64,000 nucleotides of DNA from Paraplanobispora siamensis (GTDB lineage: Bacteria > Actinomycetota > Actinomycetes > Streptosporangiales > Streptosporangiaceae), in the NCBI RefSeq assembly GCF_016863175.1, contig NZ_BOOJ01000032.1, positions 247,938-311,937 on the forward strand, read 5' to 3'. The notes below the pieces were generated by a model. The model was not told where the DNA came from, searched no databases, and worked only from the letters and a program-made list of their open reading frames with translations. The translations under genes and the position numbers were made by a program. How positions within the stretch are numbered: the stretch's first letter is position 1; each line of letters begins with the position of its first letter. Positions 56,428 through 64,000 of this stretch are shown here, piece after piece.

Positions 56428-57024
56428 ATGAACCAAGAGTCTCGCGCCGATGTCGCCGACGTACTGGCCGCCGCCGGACGTCACTGGGGCTGGATGCTGG
56501 CCTTCGGGATCGTCACCCTGGTGATCGGGATCATGGTGCTGGCCTGGCCCGACAGCACCCTCGTCGTCATCGCCGCGCTGTTCGGGATCCAGCTGGTGGT
56601 GGCCGGCATCTTCCGGTTCGTGCTCGCCCTGGCGGCCGACGACCAGAGCGGCGTCACCCGGGTGATGTTCGCCCTGCTGGGCGTGCTCGCGTTCATCGTC
56701 GGGCTGTACGCGCTGCGCAACATCATGGTGACGATCACGGCGCTGGCGCTGCTGCTGGGAATCTACTGGATCGTCAACGGCGCGGTGGAGCTGTTCACGG
56801 CCCTGGTGAACCGGGACGCGCACGGCAGGGGCTGGGCGATGGTGATGGGCCTGCTCGGCATCGTCGCCGGCGTGGTGGTGCTGGTCTATCCGGGGATGTC
56901 GCTGCAGGCGCTCCTGCTCGTGCTGGGCATCTGGCTGGTGATCCTCGGCGTGATGCAGATCTTCGTGGCGTTCCAGCTCCGCTCTGCCGGCCGTACGACC
57001 GCCAGGATCGCCCCGGCCGTGTGA
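56428..57024 (+). CDS. HdeD family (DUF308) membrane protein
   Basis: A 198-aa membrane protein with six predicted TMs in three pairs. HWGWMLAFGIVTLVIGIMVLAWP, the two following pairs and the repeated G-I-x-x-G-x-x-x-L patches are the HdeD/DUF308 pattern; YWIVNGAVELFTAL is its conserved centre. E. coli HdeD helps cell-density-dependent acid resistance, but the molecular role in actinobacteria is unknown. GAAAGGGGG precedes the ATG. It is a single gene lying between the DrrA/SARP scar and the glucanase gene. Confidence 0.85.
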   Translation: MNQESRADVADVLAAAGRHWGWMLAFGIVTLVIGIMVLAWPDSTLVVIAALFGIQLVVAGIFRFVLALAADDQSGVTRVMFALLGVLAFIVGLYALRNIMVTITALALLLGIYWIVNGAVELFTALVNRDAHGRGWAMVMGLLGIVAGVVVLVYPGMSLQALLLVLGIWLVILGVMQIFVAFQLRSAGRTTARIAPAV

Positions 57025-57046
57025 CGGGCCCGCGCCCCCGGCAGGG

Positions 57047-57190
57047 GAGAGCGCTCTCGCTCGAGGCGCAGGTCAGAGGTGATGTCCCTCCGGCTTTACC
57101 GGAGGTCGGGTGAGGGGAAGTTGATAACCTGCCCGTTCTACTGAGCACTGGGAGAGCGGAAGAATTGCGATTTGATGAGAGAGCGCTCTC
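57047..57190 (+). promoter_or_regulatory. Two CebR-like boxes GAGAGCGCTCTC upstream of GH3 gene
   Basis: The perfect 12-bp palindrome GAGAGCGCTCTC occurs at 57047-57058 and 57179-57190, with a degenerate GGGAGAGCGG at about 57150. CebR of Streptomyces binds TGGGAGCGCTCCCA, which shares the GAGCGCTC core. Both sites lie in the 268-base leader of the secreted glucanase gene; cebR itself is not in the window. Confidence 0.65.
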
Positions 57191-57292
57191 CTGTACCTAT
57201 TGACGTGCCGCCGTCACAACGTCAGGATCTGCTCAGTGCGGACACGGGGGGCCGCCCTGACCACTGCAGTTCCCCGACGAACGGATCTATTG

Positions 57293-59956
57293 ATGATCAG
57301 ACGTTTCACCCGCTCGGGTGCTCGCCGGAGCGGATTAGCGGCACTGGCGGGTCTCGCCGTACTGGCCTCGGGCGCCACCGGCATCCCCGGCGCGGCCGCC
57401 GAGACCGCGGCCGGCGGCCGGCAGCCGGTGGTCGGAAAGCCCGCTCTGGACGCCCGCGGCTGTGCCCGCATCGAAAAGAAGCTGCCCACCTTCTCCGAGT
57501 GGCCCAAGGTCGACAGCCGGATCAACAAGAACCCGTTCGACGAGAAGCGGATCGCCAAGATCCTCGCGGGCATGACGCTCGCCGAGAAGGTCGGCCAGAT
57601 GACCCAGCCGGAGATCGCCGCGATCACTCCGGAGGAGGTCAAGCAGTACGGCATCGGCTCGGTGCTCAACGGCGGCGGCTCGTGGCCCAACCGCGACAAG
57701 CACGCCTCGCCGCAGGACTGGCTCGCCCTCGCCGACTCCTACTGGGACGCCTCGGTCGCCAGCCGGACGAAGATCCCCGTCATCTGGGGCATCGACGCCG
57801 TCCACGGCAACAACAACGTCTACGGGGCGACGATCTTCCCCCACAACATCGGCCTGGGTGCGGCCCAGGACCCGTGCCTCGTGCGCGACATCTCGGCGGC
57901 GACGGCCGAGCAGATCCGCGCCACCGGCCAGGACTGGGCCTTCGCCCCGACGCTCGCCGTCGTGCGCGACGACCGCTGGGGCCGTACCTACGAGGGCTTC
58001 TCCGAGGACCCGCGGATCACCCGCGCCTACGGATACGAGGCGGTCAAGGGCCTGCAGGGCAGGCACCCGCGCGGCATCGGCCACGACGGCGTCATCGCCA
58101 CGGCCAAGCACTTCATCGGTGACGGAGGCACCCTCAAGGGCGTCGACCAGGGCGTCAACCCCTCCTCCGAGGCCGAGATGATCAACCTGCACGGCCAGGG
58201 CTACTACACCGCCCTCGCCGCCGGCGCCCAGAGCGTGATGGTCTCGTTCAACAGCTGGACGAACGAGGAACTCGGCATCAACGAGGGCAAGCTGCACGGC
58301 AGCAAGCGCGCCATCACCGACATCCTCAAGCTGAAGATGGGCTTCGACGGCCTCGTCGTCTCCGACTGGAACGGCATCGGCCAGGTCGCCGGGTGCACCA
58401 ACGCGAGCTGCCCGCAGGCCGTCAACGCGGGCATCGACGTCATCATGGTCCCCAACGACTGGAAGGCGTTCATCGCCAACACGGTCGCCCAGGTCGAGAG
58501 CGGCGAGATCCCGATGGCCCGCATCGACGACGCGGTGACGCGCATCCTGCGCGTGAAGCTGCGCGCCGGCGTGCTCGATGGGCGCAAGCCCTCCAAGCGG
58601 CCCTTCGCCGGGTCGGCCGACGCCCTCGACGCCAAGCGGCTCGCCCGCGAGGCCGTGCGCAAGTCGCAGGTCCTGCTCAAGAACAACGACAAGGTGCTGC
58701 CGCTGAAGGCGGGCTCCAAGGTCCTGGTGGTCGGCAAGAGCGCCGACAGCCTGCAGAACCAGACGGGCGGCTGGTCCCTCACCTGGCAGGGCACCGGCAA
58801 CACCAACGCCGACTTCCCGAACGGCACGACGATCCTCGGCGGCCTGCGCGAGGTGCTGGGCGAGGCCAACGTCACCTTCAGCGAGACGGCCGACGGCGTC
58901 GACCCCGCGGCCTACGACGCGGTCATCGCGGTGATCGGCGAGACGCCGTACGCCGAGGGCGTCGGCGACCTGTCCCGGCGCACGCTGGAGGCGGCCAAGC
59001 TCTACCCCGGTGACCTCGCCGTGCTCGACAAGGTCGCCGGCAAGGGCAAGCCCGTGATCACCGTCTACGTCACCGGCCGTCCCCTCTGGGTCAACAAGGA
59101 GCTCAACCGCTCCGACGCCTTCGTCGTGGCGTGGCTGCCGGGCACCGAGGGCGGCGGCGTCGCCGACCTGCTCGTGCGGGGCAAGTACCGCGAGGGCTAC
59201 ACCGGCAAGCTGTCGTACTCCTGGCCGAAGGGCGCCTGCCAGACGCCGCTCAACCCGGGCGAGGAGGGCTACGACCCGCTCTTCCCGCTGGGGTACGGCC
59301 TGCGCTACGGCCAGACCGGATCGGTCGGCACGCTCGACGAGACCGCGCCGCCGTTCGGCTGCGGCTCGCAGGGCGGCGGCGGTGAGGCCACCGAGGACCT
59401 GGAGCTGTTCAACCGCATCGACATCGCGCCGTACAAGAGCTTCATCGGCTCCGCCGAGAACTGGGGCGGCACCGAGATCGGCGCCGACGGCCAGGCCTCG
59501 CACGCCGAGATCGACGTCGTGCAGTCCGACGTCAACGTGCAGCAGGACGGGCTCAAGGCGACCTGGACCGGCATCGGCCCGGCCCAGATCTACATGCAGG
59601 ACCCGGCGGGCGGCAGCGACCTGCGCGGCTATCTCAACGCCGGCGGTGCGCTGGTCTTCGACACCATCGTGCACCAGCCGCCGGCCGCCCGGACCGTGAT
59701 CAGCGCCCACTGCGTCTACCCCTGCTTCTCCGAGGTCGTGGCGACCTCGCTGTTCCAGGGGCTGCCCGTGGGCACCAAGGCGACCGTGAAGATCCCCATC
59801 GCCTGCTTCGCGGAGAAGGGCCTCGACATGGAGAACGTCAACACGCCCTTCCTCGTCTACACCGAGGGCGCGTTCTCCGCGTCGTTCGCCAACGTCCGCT
59901 GGGTGCCGAAGGCGGCGTCGGATCCCGACGCCAGGAAGTGCTCGGACCTGACGTGA
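57293..59956 (+). CDS. Secreted GH3 exo-beta-glucanase with ExoP-like C-terminal domain
   Basis: An 887-aa exported glycoside hydrolase. The signal peptide is residues about 1-38 (MIRRFTRSGARRSGLAALAG, Ala-rich end). The GH3 barrel has MTLAEKVGQMTQPE, IPVIWGIDAVHGNNN, ATAKHFIGDGGT and nucleophile D358 in LVVSDWNGI; the second alpha/beta sandwich domain has RKSQVLLKNN and VVAWLPGTEGGGVADLL. Residues about 700-887 form a galactose-binding-like domain with CVYPCFSEV, as in ExoP exo-1,3/1,4-beta-glucanases. It releases glucose from cellulose- or laminarin-type oligomers outside the cell. CebR-like boxes upstream predict cello-oligosaccharide induction. The start has only a weak ribosome site. Confidence 0.92.
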   Translation: MIRRFTRSGARRSGLAALAGLAVLASGATGIPGAAAETAAGGRQPVVGKPALDARGCARIEKKLPTFSEWPKVDSRINKNPFDEKRIAKILAGMTLAEKVGQMTQPEIAAITPEEVKQYGIGSVLNGGGSWPNRDKHASPQDWLALADSYWDASVASRTKIPVIWGIDAVHGNNNVYGATIFPHNIGLGAAQDPCLVRDISAATAEQIRATGQDWAFAPTLAVVRDDRWGRTYEGFSEDPRITRAYGYEAVKGLQGRHPRGIGHDGVIATAKHFIGDGGTLKGVDQGVNPSSEAEMINLHGQGYYTALAAGAQSVMVSFNSWTNEELGINEGKLHGSKRAITDILKLKMGFDGLVVSDWNGIGQVAGCTNASCPQAVNAGIDVIMVPNDWKAFIANTVAQVESGEIPMARIDDAVTRILRVKLRAGVLDGRKPSKRPFAGSADALDAKRLAREAVRKSQVLLKNNDKVLPLKAGSKVLVVGKSADSLQNQTGGWSLTWQGTGNTNADFPNGTTILGGLREVLGEANVTFSETADGVDPAAYDAVIAVIGETPYAEGVGDLSRRTLEAAKLYPGDLAVLDKVAGKGKPVITVYVTGRPLWVNKELNRSDAFVVAWLPGTEGGGVADLLVRGKYREGYTGKLSYSWPKGACQTPLNPGEEGYDPLFPLGYGLRYGQTGSVGTLDETAPPFGCGSQGGGGEATEDLELFNRIDIAPYKSFIGSAENWGGTEIGADGQASHAEIDVVQSDVNVQQDGLKATWTGIGPAQIYMQDPAGGSDLRGYLNAGGALVFDTIVHQPPAARTVISAHCVYPCFSEVVATSLFQGLPVGTKATVKIPIACFAEKGLDMENVNTPFLVYTEGAFSASFANVRWVPKAASDPDARKCSDLT

Positions 59957-59964
59957 GGTCCGGT

Positions 59965-59995
59965 GCCCCGCCGCTCTCCGTGAGGGCGGCGGGGC
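59965..59995 (+). terminator. Hairpin terminator after GH3 gene
   Basis: GCCCCGCCGC (59965-59974) pairs with GCGGCGGGGC (59986-59995) around an 11-base loop that can itself pair CTC with GAG. It begins nine bases after the glucanase stop. Confidence 0.7.
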
Positions 59996-60002
59996 GCCGA
60001 GC

Positions 60003-60134
60003 CGGAGACCCCGGTCACCGGCTCGGGAGGTCCCGGCGGAAGGCCCGGCGATCGGAGACCCCGGTCGCCGGGCGGTGGAGCCGGCGGACGAGAAACGCCG
60101 GGCCGTGGAGCCGGTGGAGGAAAAGCGCGGGGCC
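60003..60134. repeat. Direct repeats downstream of GH3 gene
   Basis: CGGAGACCCCGGTCrCCGG occurs at 60003-60021 and 60053-60071. It is followed by a 30-bp tandem pair (60075-60104, 60105-60134; 25 of 30 identical) starting GTGGAGCCGGyGGA. The 331-base gap between the convergent glucanase and RlpA-like genes holds these repeats, two hairpins and further short GTGCGGTC repeats near 60200-60260, but no gene. Confidence 0.65.
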
Positions 60135-60161
60135 GGAGGGCGGTGAACGCCCTCCGGCCCC
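60129..60161. terminator. Strong bidirectional hairpin, 14-bp stem
   Basis: GGGGCCGGAGGGCG (60129-60142), loop GTGAA, CGCCCTCCGGCCCC (60148-60161), perfect. It separates the convergent glucanase and RlpA-like genes and probably ends the latter's transcript. Confidence 0.75.
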
Positions 60162-60287
60162 GTGTGGTCTACGGCCGGTCGCCGGGTGTGCCGGTCGGCC
60201 GGCTGTGCGGTCGGTTGTGCCGGTTGATTGTGCGGTCCGGCTGTGCGGTCGGGTTCAGGTGTGCGGGTCCGGCCGGGAGGTGTCCGG

Positions 60288-61415
60288 TCAGCCGTCGCCG
60301 AGGAGGCGGCCTCCGGCGTAGGCCGCGCCACCGCCGACGGCCAGGACGAAGATGAGGAACTCGGCGGAGACCCCGTCGGAGTCTCCGGTGGCCGCCGCGG
60401 CGGCGGCCACGGCTTCGGCCTGGGCCAGCTCGGCCTCGATGTCCGGCGTCGTGCCGGGGGTCCTGCCGAGGGTACGGCCCGGCGCGGCCGGGGTGCTCGC
60501 CGCCGCCGGAGCGGGCGGCGCGCTCGGAGCGGGCGTACCGGCTGCCGGGGTCTGTCCCGGCGAGGCGGGCGCGGACGGAGTCCCGGCTCCGGTGCCCGTG
60601 GCCGCCGTGTTTGCGGTCCCCGTGCTTCCCGTCGCGGTGTTCCCTGTCACAGGGTTTCCTGTCGCAGTGTTCCCGGTCACCGTGCCGGTGCTCCCGGTCG
60701 CGGGCTTTCCGCCCGGGGACGCCGGGGCGGTCTCCCGGGCCTTCGATCCGGTCGCCCGGTCACCGGTGGCGGCGGGGGTGCCGGAGGAGGTCTTCCCGGT
60801 GGCGCCCCGCGCGGACGACGACGCCCGTTCGGGTGTGGCCGCGGCGGACTGGGACAGGGCCACGGGCTCGGCCGGGTTATCGTCCTTGACCTTGTAGGCG
60901 CCGGTGGAGAAGGGCACCGGGTGGTTCTTCTTGCCCACGCCCGGACCCCACTTGGTGATCACGTAGTCGACCTTGATGTGCCCGGCACCGCCGTTGCCCC
61001 GCACGGTCAGCGTGTCCGGGTCGAAGGTGCCGCCGGTCAGCTGGGCGAAGGTCTTGGCGTCCAGGTCCAGCATGATGCCGCGGTTGGAGGGCTCGCCGGG
61101 GCCGCGGTCGCCCACGAAGAACGGGGCCTTCCTGCCCTTGTAGAGGACGTAGCCCTCGGTCAGCAGCGGCCAGGAGGGCGAGGCGGCCAGGCCCTTCTGC
61201 ATGGGCTTGCCCGAGGCCGGCAGGCCGGTGTCACCGGCGCGGCCGGAACCGTCGTCCCAGTAGTAGGAGGCGGTGGTGGCGCCCTTGAGCATGACCTTCT
61301 GCCCGGTCTCCGCATGGACCGGACCGGCGGCCGCGGTCGCGCCGGCGGCCAGGAACAGGCCCAGGACGACGGCCAGGGCACGGGCACGGGCGGAACGGAT
61401 GGCGGCAAGGGTCAT
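60288..61415 (-). CDS. Secreted RlpA-like double-psi beta-barrel protein with C-terminal TM anchor
   Basis: A 375-aa exported protein. A signal peptide (SARARALAVVLGLFLAAGAT) is followed at residues about 45-165 by an RlpA/double-psi-barrel-like domain: TTASYYWDDGSG, ASGKPMQKGLAASPSWPL, PFFVGDRGPGEPSNRGIMLDLDAKTFAQLTGG (landmarks GDRGPG, LDLDAKTFAQL) and ITKWGPG. A long low-complexity linker of TGNTATGNPVTG-type repeats and Pro/Ala runs reaches a final hydrophobic segment (EFLIFVLAVGGGAAYAGG), so the protein should be held at the membrane with the barrel in the wall. RlpA proteins cleave or bind denuded glycan. GGAAGGA precedes ATG 61415. Confidence 0.75.
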   Translation of the reverse strand: MTLAAIRSARARALAVVLGLFLAAGATAAAGPVHAETGQKVMLKGATTASYYWDDGSGRAGDTGLPASGKPMQKGLAASPSWPLLTEGYVLYKGRKAPFFVGDRGPGEPSNRGIMLDLDAKTFAQLTGGTFDPDTLTVRGNGGAGHIKVDYVITKWGPGVGKKNHPVPFSTGAYKVKDDNPAEPVALSQSAAATPERASSSARGATGKTSSGTPAATGDRATGSKARETAPASPGGKPATGSTGTVTGNTATGNPVTGNTATGSTGTANTAATGTGAGTPSAPASPGQTPAAGTPAPSAPPAPAAASTPAAPGRTLGRTPGTTPDIEAELAQAEAVAAAAAATGDSDGVSAEFLIFVLAVGGGAAYAGGRLLGDG

Positions 61416-62016
61416 CGATGAAAGCGATCCTTCCTGGTGAGGCGGGGACGTCCCGCTCCAGAGGGCTCCCGCTCGGAGGTCCGGGCCGGTGCGGCCGTCT
61501 GACCGGCCGTCCTGACCCATTCAGCCCGCCGGGCGTAGCACGGTGAGTGCGCAGGGGGTGCCGGACGGTTGCCGTCGGCGGAGCCCCCGCCTGTCGTGAT
61601 GTGAGGGTGGGTGACGGTGAAGAAGCCACGACGGCGGGAGACGGCGCGGGCGGGATGCCGGACGGGGGCGCGATCCTTCGGCGCCGGCCGGTGCGCGTCG
61701 TCTCCGCTGCTCGCGCGGCGGATCCAGTAGAGCTGAAAAGGATATCACACATACCCTAGATGGGTATGTGTTATGCGTCACACTCCGCGACCGAGCGTGA
61801 TCGTCCCTGCTCTCGGCCGTTCGTGAAGTACTGCCGTCATGCTAAATAACTGGATTCCATGACAAATAGCGGACATCCATGAGATACCGGAAGGAGTAGA
61901 GGAAGCCCTCAGGACATAGTGCTGCTCGCCGGGTCCATCTCCCGGCGCGGTGGCCTCCGGCGGTCTGTGCACGCCGTAGGCGCCGTCCCGCTACCGGGAG
62001 ATTGGCCATCACGGTT
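61416..62016. promoter_or_regulatory. 600-base divergent control region with 10-bp-arm inverted repeat
   Basis: No gene is visible between the divergent RlpA-like and MltG genes. ACACATACCC (61747-61756), TAGAT, GGGTATGTGT (61762-61771) is a perfect inverted repeat in an AT-rich island. A second AT-rich stretch at 61840-61900 has two TCCATGA direct repeats about 24 bases apart. I looked for the c-di-AMP (ydaO-type) riboswitch that often precedes such wall genes and did not find its conserved core. Confidence 0.5.
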
Positions 62017-63141
62017 ATGAACGATCTTGATATGGACTCCCTTCTCGGCACGGGCGACGAGCGTCGCGAAGGCCGGCGCAAGCCCCGGCGGCGCCGCCGG
62101 GGAGGTTTCCTCGCCCCCATGCTCGCGCTGGTCGTGCTGGTCGGAGCCATCGGCGGCGCGGGCTACTACGGCTACCGCTGGCTCTCCGAGGCGATGAAGG
62201 TCGAGGACTTCACCGGCCGGGGAAGCGGCGAGGTGGTGGTACGGATCAAGGACGGGCAGAGCGCGGCGGACGTCGCCCGGCTGCTCGAGGAGAAGGGCGT
62301 GATCGCCAGCGCCCGCGCCTTCACCGACGCGATCGCCGAGGCGGGCAAGAGCTCCTCACTCCAGCCGGGGGAGTTCACCCTGCGCGAGCGGATGTCCGCC
62401 GCGGCCGCCGTCGACCTGCTGACGGACCCGGCCAACCAGAAGAAGCAGCGGGTGCTGGTCCTGGAGGGCTGGCGGCTCTCGAAGATCATCCCCGAGCTGG
62501 CCGAGAAGACCGGCAGGCCGCAGAAGGACTTCGAGACGGCGGCCGAGGACGCCGAGGCGCTCGACCTGCCCGGCTACGCCAAGGGCGGGCTGGAGGGCTA
62601 CGCCTTCCCGGCGACCTACGAGGTCACCCCGAGCATGACGCCCGCCGACATCCTCGCGGCCATGGTCGAGCGCTACAAGCAGACGGCCGAGAGCGCCGGG
62701 CTGGAGTCGGCCGCCGAGGCGCTCGGCCGTACCCCGCACGAGATCATGACGATCGCCAGCATCATCCAGGCGGAGGCCGGCAGGCAGGAGGACATGCCGA
62801 AGATCGCCAGGGTCATCTACAACCGGCTGGCCCACAAGCCCCCGATGAAGCTGCAGATGGACAGCACGGTCTTCTACGGGTTGAACAGGTACGGCATCGC
62901 GGCCGGGGACAAGGACGTGAAGAGCCGCTCCAAGTACAACACCTACCGGTACCACGGTCTTCCCCCGGGCCCGATCGGCAACCCGGGCGACCATGCGATC
63001 GAGGCGGCCCTCAACCCGGCCGACGGCCCGTGGCTCTTCTTCGTGACGACGGACCCGAAGAAGAAGATCACGAAGTTCACCGACAAGGAGTCGGAGTTCT
63101 GGCGGCTCCGCGATGAGTTCAACCGAGCGAGGGGCGGTTGA
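62017..63141 (+). CDS. mltG: Endolytic murein transglycosylase MltG (paralogue away from ruvX-aroE)
   Basis: A 374-aa membrane-anchored lytic transglycosylase. A basic cytoplasmic N-terminus (RRKPRRRRRGG) leads into one TM (FLAPMLALVVLVGAIGGAGYYGY), then the LysM-like subdomain (VVVRIKDGQSAADVARLLEEKGVI) and the YceG catalytic domain, with E253 in IMTIASIIQAEAGRQED, and NTYRYHGLPPGPIGNPG and WLFFVTTD motifs. It cuts nascent glycan strands. ATG 62017 is the first family-like start; ribosome signal is weak and ATG 62032 is possible. The standard actinobacterial mltG lies between ruvX and aroE; neither gene is here, so this is probably a second copy. Confidence 0.88.
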   Translation: MNDLDMDSLLGTGDERREGRRKPRRRRRGGFLAPMLALVVLVGAIGGAGYYGYRWLSEAMKVEDFTGRGSGEVVVRIKDGQSAADVARLLEEKGVIASARAFTDAIAEAGKSSSLQPGEFTLRERMSAAAAVDLLTDPANQKKQRVLVLEGWRLSKIIPELAEKTGRPQKDFETAAEDAEALDLPGYAKGGLEGYAFPATYEVTPSMTPADILAAMVERYKQTAESAGLESAAEALGRTPHEIMTIASIIQAEAGRQEDMPKIARVIYNRLAHKPPMKLQMDSTVFYGLNRYGIAAGDKDVKSRSKYNTYRYHGLPPGPIGNPGDHAIEAALNPADGPWLFFVTTDPKKKITKFTDKESEFWRLRDEFNRARGG

Positions 63142-63170
63142 ACGGCTCGCGTCCCCGCCGATGACGAAGG

Positions 63171-63196
63171 CCCCGGTCCTGCGGAGAGGACCGGGG
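63171..63196 (+). terminator. Hairpin terminator after mltG
   Basis: CCCCGGTCCT (63171-63180), loop GCGGAG, AGGACCGGGG (63187-63196), a perfect 10-bp stem 30 bases after the mltG stop and between convergent genes. Confidence 0.7.
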
Positions 63197-63256
63197 TCGT
63201 GATGCGCGGAGCGTCCCCGTCACCGGAGTGCGCTCCGGGCGGGGACATCGCCCGCG

Positions 63257-63880
63257 TCAGGGGCGGAGCGCCGCGAGCTGCTGCTCGAACGGGATGACCT
63301 CATAGACCTGGCCGGTGGCCGCGGCGGCCGGGCGGCGGCGCACCAGGTCGGCCAGTTCCTGGGCGGCGCGGGTGATCCGGGCGGAGAGGCCGTCGGTCCG
63401 TTCGTCGCCGGCCGTCCCCCAGTCCTCGGAGGCGGCGAAGACCGCGGTGGGCACGACGAGCGCGCGCAGGTAGGAGAACAGCGGGCGCATCGCGTGTTCG
63501 AGCGCCAGCGAGTGCCGGGCCGTCCCGCCGGTCGCGGCGACGAGGACGGGCTTGCCGGTCAGCGCGGTGTTGTCGATCACGTCGAAGAACGACTTGAACA
63601 GCCCGCTGTAGGAGGCGGTGAAGATGGGCGTGACGGCGATGAGGCCGTCCGCCTCCGTCACCGCCTCGATCGCCTCGCGCAGCGGGGCGGCCGGGAACCC
63701 GGTCACCAGGTTGTTGGCGATGTCGGAGGCCAGCTCGCGCAGCTCGATCACGCGCACCTCGACCGGCGCCTCCTCCGCGAGGATCTGCCTGGTGGCCTCC
63801 GCCAGCCGGTCGGCCAGCAGGCGGGTCGAGGAGGGGCGGCTGAGACCCGCCGAGACGGCCACGATCTTCAGGGGTTCCAT
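63257..63880 (-). CDS. NAD(P)H-dependent FMN reductase, CE1759-like
   Basis: A 207-aa flavodoxin-fold reductase. KIVAVSAGLSRPSSTRLLADRLAEA holds the FMN-phosphate loop, TPIFTASYSGLFKSFFDVID the second FMN loop, and PVLVAATGGTARHSLALEHAMRPLFSYL the third; these match the NADPH-dependent FMN reductase family, CE1759 subgroup. Such reductases supply reduced FMN to a flavin-dependent monooxygenase, often encoded next door. GGAGAAC precedes the ATG. The partner gene would lie beyond the right edge of the window. It is convergent with mltG. Confidence 0.88.
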   Translation of the reverse strand: MEPLKIVAVSAGLSRPSSTRLLADRLAEATRQILAEEAPVEVRVIELRELASDIANNLVTGFPAAPLREAIEAVTEADGLIAVTPIFTASYSGLFKSFFDVIDNTALTGKPVLVAATGGTARHSLALEHAMRPLFSYLRALVVPTAVFAASEDWGTAGDERTDGLSARITRAAQELADLVRRRPAAAATGQVYEVIPFEQQLAALRP

Positions 63881-64000
63881 GTGCGTGTTCTCCGGGGGAC
63901 GATCGACGGATTGGAAGGAGCCGGTACGGCAACCGGCGGGGTGGTTCGGGACGGGAAGCCGACCGGGGCGGGTCAGGACGGGGCCGGGGCGGCGCTGTCG
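63881..64000. other. Upstream region of FMN reductase to window edge
   Basis: The last 120 bases hold no complete gene. They contain the reductase ribosome site (GGAGAAC) and GC-rich sequence, and may include the end of an upstream minus-strand gene whose frame cannot be fixed from so short a piece. Confidence 0.4.

Noticed and set aside
57335..60331. 998-codon open frame on the minus strand opposite the GH3 gene
   Set aside because: The GH3 catalytic motifs and signal peptide are on the plus strand; the opposite frame is biased-composition shadow.
61416..61740. c-di-AMP (ydaO-type) riboswitch before the RlpA-like gene
   Set aside because: The gene type made it likely, but the conserved core and closing helices could not be found in the leader; an Rfam scan would settle it.
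1..64000. tRNA, rRNA, CRISPR array, integrase, transposase or attachment sites
   Set aside because: Reading both strands showed no T-loop-like tRNA ends, no regularly spaced repeat-spacer units and no intact recombinase gene; the tandem repeats lack spacers.

Overview
The window is a high-GC, gene-dense chromosomal segment of a filamentous actinobacterium, most plausibly Streptosporangiaceae-like (Streptosporangium or Nonomuraea type). The evidence is codon and base composition, GTG/TTG starts, ATGA/GTGA stop-start overlaps, two proteins of the mycothiol-dependent maleylpyruvate isomerase fold, a CUT1 sugar importer without its own ATPase, and LacI/DeoR/CebR-type sugar control. No tRNA, rRNA, CRISPR array, phage or intact insertion sequence was seen. 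The family assignment is inference.

Layout. 1-9.7 kb: end of a SnoaL-like gene; an overlapping trio (mycothiol-dependent isomerase fold, 14-TM drug exporter, SigG-like ECF sigma factor); a small AAA kinase; a 1076-aa SARP/NB-ARC regulator; a secreted serine hydrolase. 9.7-18.6 kb: a TetR plus rifampin-phosphotransferase-like pair, small membrane and secreted proteins, and an 896-aa RING-finger/TerD fusion. 18.8-23 kb: a secreted PAF-acetylhydrolase-like lipase, a DesK/DesR-type two-component pair, and a divergent MarR/SnoaL pair with a matched operator pair. 23-32 kb: an oxidative catabolic block with a flavin amine oxidase, PaaX regulator, and an overlapping EthA-like Baeyer-Villiger monooxygenase / saccharopine-dehydrogenase-like / esterase operon, beside a TetR-membrane protein operon. 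32-42 kb: orphan response regulator, GH13 glucosidase, stand-alone LanC-like cyclase with a CCG zinc motif, RDD protein, divergent TetR/hydrolase pair, aldo-keto reductase, and a second rifampin-phosphotransferase-like gene. 42-60 kb: sugar region with GH51 arabinofuranosidase plus CUT1 importer under a divergent LacI, an orphan CUT2 ATPase, a DeoR-controlled YtfQRT-YjfF-like importer, a deletion scar joining DrrA and SARP fragments, HdeD, and a secreted GH3 glucanase behind CebR-like boxes. 60-64 kb: cell-wall pair (RlpA-like protein, MltG paralogue) and an FMN reductase.

How it works together. The 42-60 kb block reads as secreted or cytosolic release of arabinose/glucose from plant polysaccharide, uptake of oligosaccharides (CUT1, probably energised by an MsiK elsewhere) and of monosaccharides, possibly furanoses (CUT2), each with its own repressor and visible operators. 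The 23-32 kb block is consistent with ketone to ester to acid plus alcohol chemistry.

The strongest unexplained signals are: short tandem repeats at or next to stop codons of many genes; a precise two-gene deletion scar at 56.07 kb; a RING C3HC4 finger fused to a TerD-like domain; a lone CCG-type LanC-like protein; and two distant rifampin-phosphotransferase-like paralogues, each preceded by inverted-repeat operator candidates.
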